This document shows positions 36,160 to 46,330 of a stretch of DNA of 64,000 bases, one piece after another (within the stretch, counting starts at the first letter, position 1; each line of letters begins with the position of its first letter). A model generated the notes under the pieces. That model did no database searches, was not told the origin of the DNA, and saw nothing but the letters and a program-made list of their open reading frames with translations. A program made the translations under genes and the position numbers. The DNA is from Gonocerus acuteangulatus (lineage: Eukaryota; Arthropoda; Insecta; Hemiptera; Coreidae), in contig OX328125.1 in the NCBI GenBank assembly GCA_946811695.1, positions 104,735,876 through 104,799,875 of the forward strand, read 5' to 3'.

Positions 36160-36660
36160 ATTGGATTTATTTGTAGAATTATTACTATAGTAGAAGAGTA
36201 CAAGCAAATGTGAACATTTTGATATTTTTCAATGCATTGAAGAGTGAGATTAGTATCTCTAGAAGTGGATGAAGGGTGCTGCCTGACCCTTCCAGGTAAG
36301 GCCATAAAAGGCATTTCACGAAAGCTAGAACCAAAATAATAACTGTTTCTATTTCAATCTTTCTAATTGATACTAGGGATAAGAACCTAACCGCGCTAAG
36401 GCCGGCCACACACTTTCAGGTAGACCGGACAGGTTTGTCAGTCTTCAACATGGATCCTCCAGGAGATGATCTACTTTATCTCTCTCTACTTGCATCATAT
36501 TTGAGACACGTAAAAACAAACGAAAAAACGCAATGGTGTAAGGAATGGTTGCAGAGAAGAAATAAATTCACCCATATCAATCTGCTGAACGAATTAAGAG
36601 ATGAACCAACAGATTATCGCAATTATCTGCGCATGAACGAATCAGTTTACATAGAGTTAT

Positions 36661-37289
36661 TGTTTGCGATTGTGATCACTCTACCATTTTTTATATGGTT
36701 TAGAGCGGACCACTGACGGTGAAGGACTGCAGAGATTTGTACATAGGTTGAATTTAAAATCAGGATTTATTTTGGCAAATATAATTAATTAGATGGGGGT
36801 GTAAAGCCAAAAGCAGGAACATATTTATTGTTATTGGGTTAGTTAAATTTTGGATTATGATAAATGATGAGTTGCTGCTGATGGTTGAACTGTTGAATGG
36901 TTTTGCTGGATCTTCATAAATGATAAATTAAGAAAGGTACCTGGTGTCTTGACGATTATGTGTTTAAGCATGATGTATAAGCCTTGTAATGTGCTGCATT
37001 TTCTTCTTTCTCTAATCCTGGTGGGCTGGCCAACACCATTCCTGCTCCCTTCGCTCGTCCTGGGTGGCTTAGATGTTTACTCCTCCATAATTGGTGTATG
37101 AAACTTGGGGAGAGAAAAACTTAGATGCTCCACACTTTGTCTGCTTGGCGACTAGGCAACTATATCTTCCGGACTTGTCTTTGCGTGCAGTTCGTACTGC
37201 CGCGGGCAAGTAGTTCCCGGGCACACCGCTAGGTGGCAGCACCTCACGGGGTAGACTTCTTACATATAATGAGCGGAGTGAAGCGAACA
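36661..37289 (-). repeat. BEL 3' LTR
   Basis: 629 bp, TGTTTGCGATTG to AGCGAACA as read on the plus strand. By eye it differs from the other LTR at one position (TTTGCGA against TTTACGA near the start). A GC-richer block at 37000-37270 is the probable promoter and R region; I see no certain TATA box. Confidence 0.92.
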
Positions 37290-37302
37290 AACCGCCCACC
37301 TA
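37290..37302 (-). promoter_or_regulatory. BEL polypurine tract candidate
   Basis: On the coding strand AGGTGGGCGGTT directly precedes the 3' LTR, the position where plus-strand DNA synthesis is primed in LTR elements. Confidence 0.6.
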
Positions 37303-37588
37303 AATTAGTTTAAGCTAATTTACAATACAAAAAATAAAAATAGAAAATATTACAAGGGTACGTACAAGTTTGTTCAACCTACAAACAACACATAAATGAA
37401 AAAGAGTACATAAACAAAAATACAATAATGAGGGTAAAAAACTTCTAATGTATGTGGCGTTAAATAGGTGTACCAAATACAAATTGAAACTACTTCCAAA
37501 GAAAACAAAAATGTTTAAAATAAGGTCAAAGTAAACAAATTCCATAATGAAGAAGAATAACGAAAACAAAAGAGCCAAACTTGGACAT

Positions 37589-40500
37589 TCAACTAGCTGA
37601 ACGATCTTCCGTTTCAGCGTGAAATAAAGGAACAAGGGACGTAACTGCCCTAGTTAAAGTCTTGCCGGTGGGGGTTAGGACATCCACAACGCGAATGATT
37701 CCGTCGCGACCAGGGTAATGTGACTCGTCTTACGGGCCATTGTCCTAGAAGTGGTCTTCTTTCCACAAGGATCACGAGGTCTCCCGATTTGATGATGGGT
37801 TGAAATCTTCCTGGGTGAATTCTTCAATCTGCCGCCCACCCTGAGGATCCCCTGTTCATCGAAGAAAGGTGAAATGTGGACATAATCTGTCCCCTTTTTC
37901 ATCGAGGCATCCTTGTGCAACTGTTGTGGCATTGATGTGAACTTTAAAGGAGATACTTTGGTTTTGCCTTTGACAAACGAGACCTTGACTTCGCCAGCTG
38001 AGCTCATGGAGTGCAAGTATAAGGCAGCGCTGTATCCCTTGGATGATGCATCACAGAAGCCAACTAGGCGGCGAACAGCTAGGGGTTCAGTGACGTATCG
38101 TGGAATCGAGATAGAAGACAGGACTAGCCAATCGGTTGTAAGTTCCATCCAGGCAGCTTGGAGATCGTGTGGGAGTTCTTCGTCCCAGTCGGTCTTCGCT
38201 TTCCAGACCTCTTGGAGCAATGACTTGGCGATGAAGACTACAGGAGCAAGCAGTCCAAGTGGGTCAAAGATACGCGATATTGACGACAACATGTGCCGTT
38301 CAGTGACCGGACAAGGATGAGGGGGTTTGACCGAATAGGAAAAGGAATCATTTGATGAACGCCAAAGTAGACCTAATATTTTGGTGGAGTCGTCGATTCT
38401 GATGGCTACAGATTCGCTATGTTGTTCTTTGGCAGGAAGAAGCATCGGTTCGGTCGAAGCCCACTTGCTTAGGGTAAATCCGCCTTTTGCGAATAAACCG
38501 CATAACTGGTTTTGAAGTAGAAGAGCTTCTTCTAGGGTGTCAGCTCCGCTGCACAGGTCGTCAACGTAGCAGTTCTCTAAAACGCGACTTGCGGCTAAGG
38601 GGAATTCTGACCCATGGACTTCTACAAGTCGCCTCACGGTTCGAAGAGCTTGATATGCGCTTGACTTAAGCCCATACGTTACGGTATTGAGCTCCATTAT
38701 CTGAATTGCCTTGTTGGGTGAATCGCGCCACAGGATGTGCTGGAATTTTCTGTCTTCTTCGTGAACGACAACTTGGCGATACATCTTAACCATGTCGGCA
38801 CACAGAGGAATGGCATAGAGGCGAAAACGGATCAGAATGTTGCACAAATCTTCTTGAAGCTTGGGTCCCGATAGGAGTGCGTCATTGAGACTGTAACCTG
38901 ATGACGAAGGGCATGACGCATCGAAAACTACCCTCAGCTTCATGTCGCCGTGGGGGCCCTCCTGCCAAACGCCATGGTGAGGGATGAGATACGAGGACTT
39001 AGTTGTTGCAGGAGACACGTGTCCGAGGTCCCTGTATTCCTGCATGAATTCGGAATATTTATGAAAAAACTCGGGGTCCTTTCGGAATCTAGTTTCCAGA
39101 GCGTAGAAACGGCGGTATGCAATATCTCTGTTGTCGCCGATCGGGACGCCTTCCTTGAAGGGCAGTCTCACTATAAATCGTCCCTCGTCATCTCGAGAAA
39201 GTGTCTTCGAGTAGAATTCCTCGCAATAGGCATCTTCGGGGTCGGTTCGGTCAACAGGTTTGGGCTCTTCAATCTCCCAAAACAACTTCATGTCATCCTC
39301 AATTGAATGATACCTTTCGATAAAGAATGAGTGATGAGAAGTAGAGGGGTGATCATTCAATGTGCCAGTGACAACGATTCCGAATGTGGTGGGCAACAAT
39401 GACAAACCATCGATGTCAGAGGGTTTAGATGCGCCGGAAATAATTTGATGGAAGACATCTCCTCCTAACAGTATGTCGATGGGTTTAGACTCTCCAAATT
39501 GGTGATCGGCCAAGGGTAAATCCATAAGCTTGCTGGAAAGTGATGTTGGTAGGCTGATACTGGGCAAATCAGATGTAATGTGATCGATGACCAACGGTGT
39601 CACCTTTAACTCTGTGTCTCCAGCGAGTGGGCGTAAAACGCAGTGTGTGGATCCTTTCACTAGGTGTGCTGGTAGGGTTGATCCTGCGAGGCTTGTGATG
39701 GACACCTTGGAAGGGCAAATCTTAGCACCTATCTTCTTTGCGAGAGAGGAAGTCATGAAGGTATTTTGACTGCCCGAGTCGAGGAGAGCATGTGCGGTGT
39801 GGAAATCACCTCTTGAACCTCTAATCAAAGTGCGCACGGTTCCGAGGAGTACGGTGCTCCTTGAGCATGATTTCTGGGCTGAGCCAAAACCGATGAAGGA
39901 CTTGTCTTGAGTGTCTGCAACTGGAGATTGTCTTTTGTCATGAGCCGGTTCCTCATCCTTGGTGACTCCACGATCATCTCGATGGATCAGTGAGTGGTGT
40001 TTACACCTGCAGTAGATGCAGCGAAATTTGGAACGGCAGTTTCCTACACTGTGCCCTTTTTTTAAACAATTGAAGCACACCTTCCAAGAACGAATTATCG
40101 AAACCCGTTGTTCTACAGGAAGTTTTTTAAATCTTTCGCACTTCGCACAGGTGTGGGCGCCTTGGCAGAAAAGGCATTGAACGGGCTTAGGACTAGTTTC
40201 TCGGGACTTAGAACTTTGAGAATTCGAGGAATCGCTGCTGGTGTGAAATGAAACCGCCTTATACCGCGGGGAGTTTCTGTTGGGGCAGCTAACGCTAGAG
40301 TTCGATGAGGACCTACTACTTGAGCTTCCTGTGGCTGATACATCCTCCGACATCTTGAGGGCGAGTTTCCTTTGGCGAATGAATGTTATTACGTCCTCAG
40401 TTTTCGGAAGGTCCTTGCTGGACTCTCGAGATAATTCGAATTGTTTCCTCGTTTCAGCGTCAAGAGCGCGCAGGGCTAATGTGGATAATATGAATTCGCA

Positions 40501-41298
40501 AGGATTCCCGAGTTTGAGAGAGTTAAAGGCGTCGATACTATCAGCAACGCCTGTAAGAAACCTATCATATTTCTGCTGTTCCGATTTGGCAGAGGTAACT
40601 TCACAATCCACGATGCGATGAACTAGAAGACGAGCTAATACTCGAGGGTTGTCGTAGGTCTTTGTTACCTTCTCCCAAGCTTGATCGTAGGACTCATCCG
40701 CGATGGTGAAATTGGAAACTAATGACGCGGATTCTCCTTTGAGAGCTGCTATCAGATAATGAAATTTCTCAATTTTGCTGAGAGATTTGCGATCGTGTAT
40801 CATGGAGCGGAACGTGTCTCTGAAGTGGGTCCATTGTAGGAGGTCACCTGAGAATGTGGGAATTGGGATCTTATCGAGCTCGGGACCGCGGGAGGTCATT
40901 GTTGGCAATTCGGTTTTTTCAGCTTTCCTTGAAGAGTCGCGGTCCTTGAGGGAGAGTAGAATGGCTTTAGCAGCGATAATTTCAGACCGTAGCTTGCTGT
41001 ATACCGCATCCCAATCTTTATTAGGGAAAATATCGCTTTCTCCCAAAAGCAGATGTAGTGAGTCGCGTTTGTCCCATGTGCAGCAGAATTCCTCCCACTC
41101 TTCCTTCGCGACGAGATATCTCGCCTCGAAGCTACGTATGTCGTCATCTGCGATATCGTTCAATGTAATGTCGCCGATTCCAATGATGTTGCGCTTTAAA
41201 AGGCGCATTTTGCGTTCAAGTGCGTTGGCTTGATTAATATAATCAGTGGATTTCGTCGCTTGACGCTTTTGAGCGTCATGATCTTCAGGCATATTCAA
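37589..41298 (-). pseudogene. BEL/Pao Gag-Pol polyprotein, internally deleted
   Basis: One open frame of 1,207 codons starts with ATG at 41298 (MNMPEDHDAQKRQATKSTDY). In order: a Gag DUF1759-like region (residues ~140-300, KIPIPTFSGDLLQWTHFRDT); CCHC-type zinc knuckles (~375-440, CFNCLKKGHSVGNC); an aspartic protease (~505, LLDSGSQNTF); and reverse transcriptase (~730-960, LRVVFDASCPSS and catalytic NCYVDDLCSGA at ~908). The RNase H start follows (VGFCDASSKGYSAALYL, ~1080). After KGKTKVSPLKFTSMPQ the frame jumps to the integrase zinc-binding region (PFFDEQGILRVGGRLKN) and then loses most of the integrase catalytic core. The last ~40 codons are in a shifted frame; the usual BEL C-terminus (GRDGIIRVVDVLTPTG, up to a stop at 37589) lies in another frame. 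Pol is therefore defective for RNase H and integration; Gag, protease and RT look intact. Confidence 0.93.
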
Positions 41299-42327
41299 AA
41301 CAAAAACAAAGCAGCCAACCAGATCGAGCAGGAGCGGAGCAAGGAGTTAGCCAAACAAATAAAAGAATGAGAACAATAGAGCTAAAGGAAGAAGCAAGGA
41401 TATAAATAGAGATAGAAAATGTTCAGGTACCAATAAGAACAACAAAATAAATAAAACTTGAGAAGAGAACGGGCTGAGCAGACGAAACATTAAAATAGAG
41501 TAAGATGATTGACTACATTAATACAACAGGCTAAGCTAAAGTCAATTAAAACCATTAAAATAATCAAAAGCATTTAAAACACATCATACATAAGGTGACT
41601 GTCACGAAAAGAAACCAAGGAGAGTGTGACGTCACGAGAGCGGGGTCACTGTAACTAGACTTGATAACTACTACCTCTATGGACTGAGTCTAGGTGGAGA
41701 AACAGCTAGCTGAGCGAAGCCTCCCTAGTTTGAGAAAACCATGAGGATAAGTCACAGTGGAAGAAGAATTGTGTTTTAAATAGGTGTTTATGTGTGGAAT
41801 AACAAATGAATTGACTTTATGTGAATTAATAATAATACCTGTGTGATACATATCTAGAAAATAAAGATATAAATGATATTTATGAGAATCTTATTGTCTA
41901 CCCAGATCATTAATAAATGATTGAAGAACATATTGTAATTAAATTAAAAAATATAAAGAATAAAATCTATAAGGTAATTGAGAGATGAACATGAGACAAT
42001 AATATGAATAATTTAATAATATAATTGAATGTAAGTTCTCATGTTGGGCTAATGTCAATTACTTGAGTTAAATATGTCTTCAAACATTTATAGAAATTAT
42101 TTAAACATTAAAATAGTCTAAGCAACACATTTGAAATGATCAAGTCTGATTTGGATCATGAAGAGAATTTTTAAACTGATTAGTTCATGATAATTAATAC
42201 AAAATGGTATAGACTTGATGTGATTTGAAAATAATAATATTTGATAGCAATTAATTCATAAATCCATATCAATATATTTTTTATTGCCTGAATATAAGAC
42301 TATTTTTACCAAAATTATGTAACTGAT
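41299..42327 (-). other. BEL 5' leader
   Basis: About 1 kb between the primer-binding site and the Gag start. It is AT-rich with no substantial open frame. This is long for a leader and could include packaging signals, but nothing specific is recognisable. Confidence 0.5.
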
Positions 42328-42391
42328 ACAGATCTCTGCCCGGAGGACCATGTTTACGATTTACTGGTACAGATCTCTGCCCGGAGGACCA
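42328..42391 (-). promoter_or_regulatory. BEL primer-binding site, tandemly duplicated
   Basis: On the coding strand TGGTCCTCCGGGCAGAGATC starts exactly at the inner edge of the 5' LTR. TGG complements the CCA end of a tRNA. The same sequence with 11 bp of LTR edge is repeated 41 bp further in (42328-42361), so the site is present twice. Confidence 0.8.
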
Positions 42392-43020
42392 TGTTTACGA
42401 TTGTGATCACTCTACCATTTTTTATATGGTTTAGAGCGGACCACTGACGGTGAAGGACTGCAGAGATTTGTACATAGGTTGAATTTAAAATCAGGATTTA
42501 TTTTGGCAAATATAATTAATTAGATGGGGGTGTAAAGCCAAAAGCAGGAACATATTTATTGTTATTGGGTTAGTTAAATTTTGGATTATGATAAATGATG
42601 AGTTGCTGCTGATGGTTGAACTGTTGAATGGTTTTGCTGGATCTTCATAAATGATAAATTAAGAAAGGTACCTGGTGTCTTGACGATTATGTGTTTAAGC
42701 ATGATGTATAAGCCTTGTAATGTGCTGCATTTTCTTCTTTCTCTAATCCTGGTGGGCTGGCCAACACCATTCCTGCTCCCTTCGCTCGTCCTGGGTGGCT
42801 TAGATGTTTACTCCTCCATAATTGGTGTATGAAACTTGGGGAGAGAAAAACTTAGATGCTCCACACTTTGTCTGCTTGGCGACTAGGCAACTATATCTTC
42901 CGGACTTGTCTTTGCGTGCAGTTCGTACTGCCGCGGGCAAGTAGTTCCCGGGCACACCGCTAGGTGGCAGCACCTCACGGGGTAGACTTCTTACATATAA
43001 TGAGCGGAGTGAAGCGAACA
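42392..43020 (-). repeat. BEL 5' LTR
   Basis: 629 bp, same length as the 3' LTR and essentially identical to it. On the coding strand it begins TGTTCGCTTCACTCCGC and ends before the primer-binding site. Confidence 0.92.
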
Positions 43021-43103
43021 GTTATTGTCACTTGTATCTCCTGTCATTAAGAAGAAATATACACAAATGAGGGCCGCTATATCTCCACACGAGAAACTAA
43101 CAG

Positions 43104-43358
43104 CTACTTTGAGAATCTTGAGGAGTCAATTTTCCTCTGCTCCTTTCGAATATTAGATCGAAAACTATTAATTTTACTTTTAGCCATACTCTCGTTTGCA
43201 TTTGGATATATTTTCTGCAGTTTGTATACTAATTTGCGATATGCAGCATCCCTTTTATTTCTATTGTGAAAATCATCGTCTTTTATTTTCCATAAACATG
43301 GTTCATTTTTATAAATTTCGATGAAATCACTAAGAACTTCGTTAATTTTATGAGACAT
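43104..43358 (-). CDS. MADF-domain protein of the Harbinger element (fragment)
   Basis: From ATG at 43358 the frame reads MSHKINEVLSDFIEIYKNEP, CLWKIKDDDFHNRNKRDAAY, then RKLVYKLQKIYPNANE and a basic tail FRSNIRKEQRKIDSSR. The pattern FI--Y---P-LW----D-(F/Y)-N---R--A---L, then FRS--R-E, is that of MADF (Myb/SANT-like) DNA-binding domains. PIF/Harbinger elements carry such a second gene beside the transposase, and its product recognises the element ends and helps the transposase enter the nucleus. Here it is convergent with the transposase remnant and cut off after about 84 residues by the deletion joining the two genes. An upstream in-frame ATG extends the frame to 43475, but that part looks like non-coding repeat sequence. 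Confidence 0.75.
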   Translation of the reverse strand: MSHKINEVLSDFIEIYKNEPCLWKIKDDDFHNRNKRDAAYRKLVYKLQKIYPNANESMAKSKINSFRSNIRKEQRKIDSSRFSK

Positions 43359-43673
43359 TTTACACTTTAAACTGATTTCATAAATAACAAGGCCACAACG
43401 GTAAAACAAATCAACACAAATCAGAGTTGCAGAAAACTGAGACCTGATCAGGTACACCTGACAACCCCCACACACACATGAGGTCTACTCGCCTGTCAGG
43501 TAGAACTGATCGAATTTTCATCAGGTGTCAGGTCGCCTGAAAGGGTCGAGAGGGGGTAGTTAAGCTCCGCCACAGACTATGAGGTAGACCTGACAGGTGC
43601 ACCTGACGGCTGAACCTGTCCGGTCTACCTCATAGTGTGTGGCGGCCCTAAGATGAGGCAGTTCCTGCGAGTC

Positions 43674-43790
43674 GGATTTCCTAGCTATTTTGTGAACTTT
43701 AATTAATATTTTGCAGATTTATTCCTCAAATTCAAAAAGGAATAAATCTGCAAAATATTAATTAAAGTTCACAAAATAGCTAGGAAATCC
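43674..43790. repeat. Perfect inverted repeat: 53-bp arms, 11-nt loop
   Basis: 43674-43726 is the exact reverse complement of 43738-43790, with loop CAAATTCAAAA. The left arm begins inside the last bases of the HINE-A5 terminus (GGA of GTCGGA), so the fold-back starts at the element border. Arms are AT-rich (TTAATTAATATTTTGCAGAT). No coding potential. Confidence 0.95.
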
Positions 43791-44013
43791 TAAAACACAA
43801 TATTGTTCATACATCAAATAATTATCATCACAAAAATATGACTAAACTGAAAATATTTGTTACTAACAATAAACCAAAATGGCGAAAAGCCGTAAAAAAT
43901 AGGAATATACAATGTTCTGTATATTCCATTAAACACATTTTATTTATACGAAGACAGGTATAGTTGGGATTCGGCTAGGAGAAAAACGTCAGACTTTCAA
44001 AAAGAAATCTGTA

Positions 44014-44058
44014 TTTAGGACGTTTCGACTGCAACAATGGCAGCCTTCTTCAGCTAAA
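44014..44058 (-). ncRNA. Compact hammerhead ribozyme motif of PLE-1
   Basis: On the coding strand: TTTAG (stem I), CTGAAGA (CUGANGA core), stem II GGCTGC-CATTGTT-GCAGTC (one G-T pair), GAAA, minimal stem III C/G, cleavage triplet GTC, then CTAAA pairing with TTTAG. The other terminal block (45786-45825, plus strand) has the same core, but its stem I partner reads CAAAA, so pairing is lost there. PLE terminal repeats are known to harbour such minimal hammerheads, which are thought to act as dimers. Confidence 0.55.
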
Positions 44059-44610
44059 AAATATATACAACTTATAAGTAAAGAAAATGTACAACTAGTA
44101 AGTAAAAGACAGGCAGAAATGAGCGGAGTATATATATATCAATACAATAAATTTTAACCAATCTTATTTTTAAAACAATGAAAATACGGTAGTTGGAAAG
44201 TAAACAGCATGTAGAAAGTGTTAGTAAAAACAGTACAAAAAAAATTAAACAGTAAAAACAACGAACATTTTTTATGTAGTGAAAAACAAAATTTACTTTA
44301 TAAGTGAATACAATTTATAACAATTAATATATAGATACATACCACTAGAGAATGCCTAGGGGGGAGGGAGGAAGACCTCGAGGACAACTTAGGTAACCTT
44401 GGTTGGAAGTATGAGGGACAGCAACTACACAGGGGGTCTTTATAGTTATGAAAGGGGGTGGGGATGAGGCGGTAAGTCGGTGAAGATGAAAGGTACAATT
44501 GCTGGGTTGTAAAAGCGGGTTGTAAAGGAGGTTGTAAAAGGTGTTAAGAGCTTTGGGACACACAAGTAGAAAAATTGTCTGGAGCCTGGGAACAAAGATA
44601 GAAAAGGAGG

Positions 44611-45648
44611 TCAGGACAATTTATGGAAGACGGAGGAGTAAGCAGGGGAGATGTTTTGTTTGTCGGTTTTGTAATTAATGTTATTGGGGTTTAAGTTAAT
44701 GTGGACGCATTCGGAAATCTGTCGTTTTTTGGTGTTTCGTTCAGTGGAAAGTATTTTAGTGTCGTCAAAGTTGAAAGTGTGTTTTTTAGTTATGGCGTGT
44801 TTTGCGAGGGCGGATTTGTGGATTTCTTTGTTTTTTATTGTCCGTTTGTGTTGTGTTATGCGGGAGTGAATATAATTTTTGGTTTCACCTATGTATACAG
44901 CATTACAGGAGGGGGTTTGGCAGGGTATTTGGTAAACACAGTGGGTGGCGCAGTCATAGGGAAGGGAATCTTTGAGTTTGGTGTACAATGTAGTAAGTTT
45001 GTTAGTGGTTTTTAACCCAAAGTTTAGTGACGGGAGGGCTTTTTTTAAAGTCTTTGTGAGTTTTTCAGTCAGTCCTGGTGTGTATGTCAGGGAACGAAAT
45101 ATCTGGAGGGAGGATTCGAGGGAGGTATTGGGGGAGGTGGCATTCAAGGATTGGGATTTTATTTGTTTTATAAGCCGGTTTATGAGGTTGGGGGGGAATT
45201 GATTCAGTGTTAATATTTCGGTAGCTCTATTCAAGTTTTCATTGTGGAAGGACTCATGGGATAAGGAGAGGGCGCGGCGAAGAAGGTTCCGAGCTACATT
45301 GATTTTCATGTGGTAAGGATGGGAAGAGTGGAAATTGAGTAAACGTTCAGAATAAGTGGGTTTAGTATACCAGTTTGTGATGATAGTGCCGTCAGTCTGT
45401 CTGATAAGTAGAACGTCCAAGTAGGGGAGTTGTTGGTCTTGTTCAGTCTCCACCGTAAATTGTAGTCTGGGATGATAGGAGTTGAAGCAGTCTAGTATGT
45501 CAGTTAGTCTATCGGGGTTGATAATTAGCAGGAGGTCTTCTACATACTTGCAAACGAAAGATATGTCCTGGGGAAACAGTGGGACGAAAGTGTTGAGTAA
45601 GTCAGTAAGAAAGATCGAGGATAAGTCTGGAGCAAGGCAGTTTCCCAT
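44611..45648 (-). pseudogene. Penelope RT (C-terminal part) with GIY-YIG endonuclease
   Basis: 345 codons from the first ATG; the frame stays open upstream to about 45700 (GQFYQQIEGLAMGN), so the true start is lost by truncation. Residues 1-60 are the RT region around the catalytic box (FVCKYVEDLLLIIN; YVED where YVDD is usual). Then LPYLDVLLIRQTDG and the TKPTYSERLLNFHSSHP segment typical of Penelope RT. The thumb and linker follow to ~230. The GIY-YIG domain spans ~245-310 (CVYQIPCQTPSC, NAVYIGETKNYIHSRITQHK, SALAKHAITKKHTFNFDDTK). PLE proteins copy RNA into DNA at nicked or exposed 3' ends. The N-terminal RT motifs are absent, so this copy cannot be autonomous, but the remaining frame has no stop. 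Confidence 0.88.
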
Positions 45649-45989
45649 AGCTAACCCTTCGATTTGTTGGTAAAATTGTCCGTTGTATTTGAAAAAACCA
45701 ATCCGTTGGTTTTTTTCAAATACTTACTACTTATTACTTACTAGTTGTACATTTTCTTTACTTACAAGTTGTATATATTTTTTAGCTGAAGAAGGCTGCC
45801 ATTGTTGCAGCCGAAACGTCCAAAATACAGATTTCTTTTTGAAAGTCTGACGTTTTTCTCCTAGCCGAATCCCAACTATACCTGTCTTCGTATCTCTACA
45901 GCGGCTAACTATCTCCATCTACACATTTTATTTATGTTAGTTTTTCATCAATTGATGATAAAACGAAATCTTTTTCCGTAAAATCTAAA

Positions 45990-46290
45990 ATGACACATTT
46001 TAGTGATCGGTAATCGCGGCACATCGCCCTTCTACACACAGAGTATAGCATTTTCGTCTTACTGTCACAAAATGAACATCACGGGTTTGTACAAGATAAC
46101 GAAAGATGTTGAAGGTCCATCAGGAGTTGATTCATCTCCCGAAACAACAAGTATCAGTGTCTTCAGTGGTTTTGGTATGATCTTCAGTTGGGCACTAACT
46201 GCCACATGAAGTTTCACCATTTGGTAGCCCAAATCATAGAGAAAATCTTTTCTGGGCAGTTGTCAGGCCATTTTGTCACTTGGAAAGCTT
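45990..46290 (-). pseudogene. Possible piggyBac-like transposase remnant
   Basis: A minus-strand frame reads KDFLYDLGYQMVKLHVAVSA, then IIPKPLKTLI. A K-FL--LG--LV--- segment occurs near the end of piggyBac transposases, before their cysteine-rich tail. A TTAA-flanked MITE lies next to it. The match is short and the cysteine-rich region is not convincing, so this is tentative. Confidence 0.3.
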
Positions 46291-46330
46291 GGTGAAGATT
46301 TATCAGATGAGCGAAAAAGTCATACGTTAA

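Larger units (their letters stand above)
36661..43020 (-). mobile_element. BEL/Pao LTR retrotransposon, complete ends, deleted pol
   Basis: Total 6,360 bp with 629-bp LTRs beginning TGTTT and ending AACA, flanked by the 5-bp duplication GTTAT (36656-36660 and 43021-43025). On the coding strand the order is 5' LTR (42392-43020), primer-binding site abutting it, about 1.1 kb leader, gag-pol frame, purine-rich stretch GGTGGGCGG and 3' LTR. The pol gene lacks most of RNase H and integrase. LTR near-identity implies a recent insertion, and the internal deletion implies mobilisation by enzymes supplied in trans. Confidence 0.95.
36450..43152 (+). pseudogene. Harbinger transposase, N-terminal part, split by BEL
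   Basis: The frame begins MDPPGDDLLYLSLLASYL at 36450 and continues WLQRRNKFTHINLLNELRDE, then DYRNYLRMNESVYIELL at 36660. The BEL element interrupts the codons here; the frame resumes exactly after it at 43021 with SLVSPVIKKKYTQMRAAISP, then HEKLTATLRIL before it is lost near 43125 (stop 43152). This is the N-terminal region of HARBI1-like nucleases (RR-F--Y--L--ELR, FRNFLRM, L---V-P-I, I---E-LA-TLR-LA). The DDE catalytic core is deleted, so the product could not cut DNA. Codon phase is kept across the insertion site, showing that BEL arrived without other damage. Confidence 0.85.
36400..43648 (+). mobile_element. PIF/Harbinger element with TAA target duplication
   Basis: The terminal inverted repeats are GGCCGGCCACACAC-TTTC-AGGTAGACCGGACAGGTT on the left and its near-complement at the right (CCTGTCCGGTCTACCT ... 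GTGTGTGGCGGCCC). TAA flanks both ends (36397-36399 and 43649-43651), the PIF/Harbinger signature. Inside are two convergent genes, a transposase start (plus strand) and a MADF-domain protein (minus strand). A deletion has removed most of the transposase. Without the 6.36 kb BEL insertion the element would be only about 0.9 kb. Confidence 0.9.
35741..43676 (+). mobile_element. HINE-A5, split by a Harbinger element
   Basis: The start is TTTT-AGCGCAGTTCTTCCCC, then GACCTCATGACGCAATC and the HINE-A body (35785-36112). A poly-T stretch (36113-36158) follows, then CCCTTCCAGGTAAGGCC and the subterminal GAACCTAACCGCGC up to 36396. After the Harbinger insertion (36400-43648) the terminus resumes with TAAGATGAGGCAGTTCCTGC and GAGTCGGA. 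Joined across the insertion this gives the same 3' terminus as the copy at 18190-18219. It lacks the (TA)n tract. Confidence 0.75.
43948..45920 (-). mobile_element. Penelope-like element (PLE-1) with 15-bp target duplication
   Basis: The exact repeat ACACATTTTATTTAT lies at 43933-43947 and 45921-45935. Each end carries a related block of about 150 bp in inverted orientation (43948-44100 and 45745-45891; TATAGTTGGGATTCGGCTAG type). Between them lie a truncated RT and a complete GIY-YIG domain. At 45685-45723 the sequence folds back on itself (GTATTTGAAAAAACCA / TGGTTTTTTTCAAATAC) where the coding region meets the inverted terminal block. Confidence 0.88.

Noticed and set aside
36093..36314. 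Poly-lysine frame on the minus strand
   Set aside because: Translation of the poly-T stretch at 36113-36158.
37913..41233. Plus-strand open frames of 60-152 codons
   Set aside because: Antisense shadows of the BEL gag-pol frame, which carries the recognisable domains.
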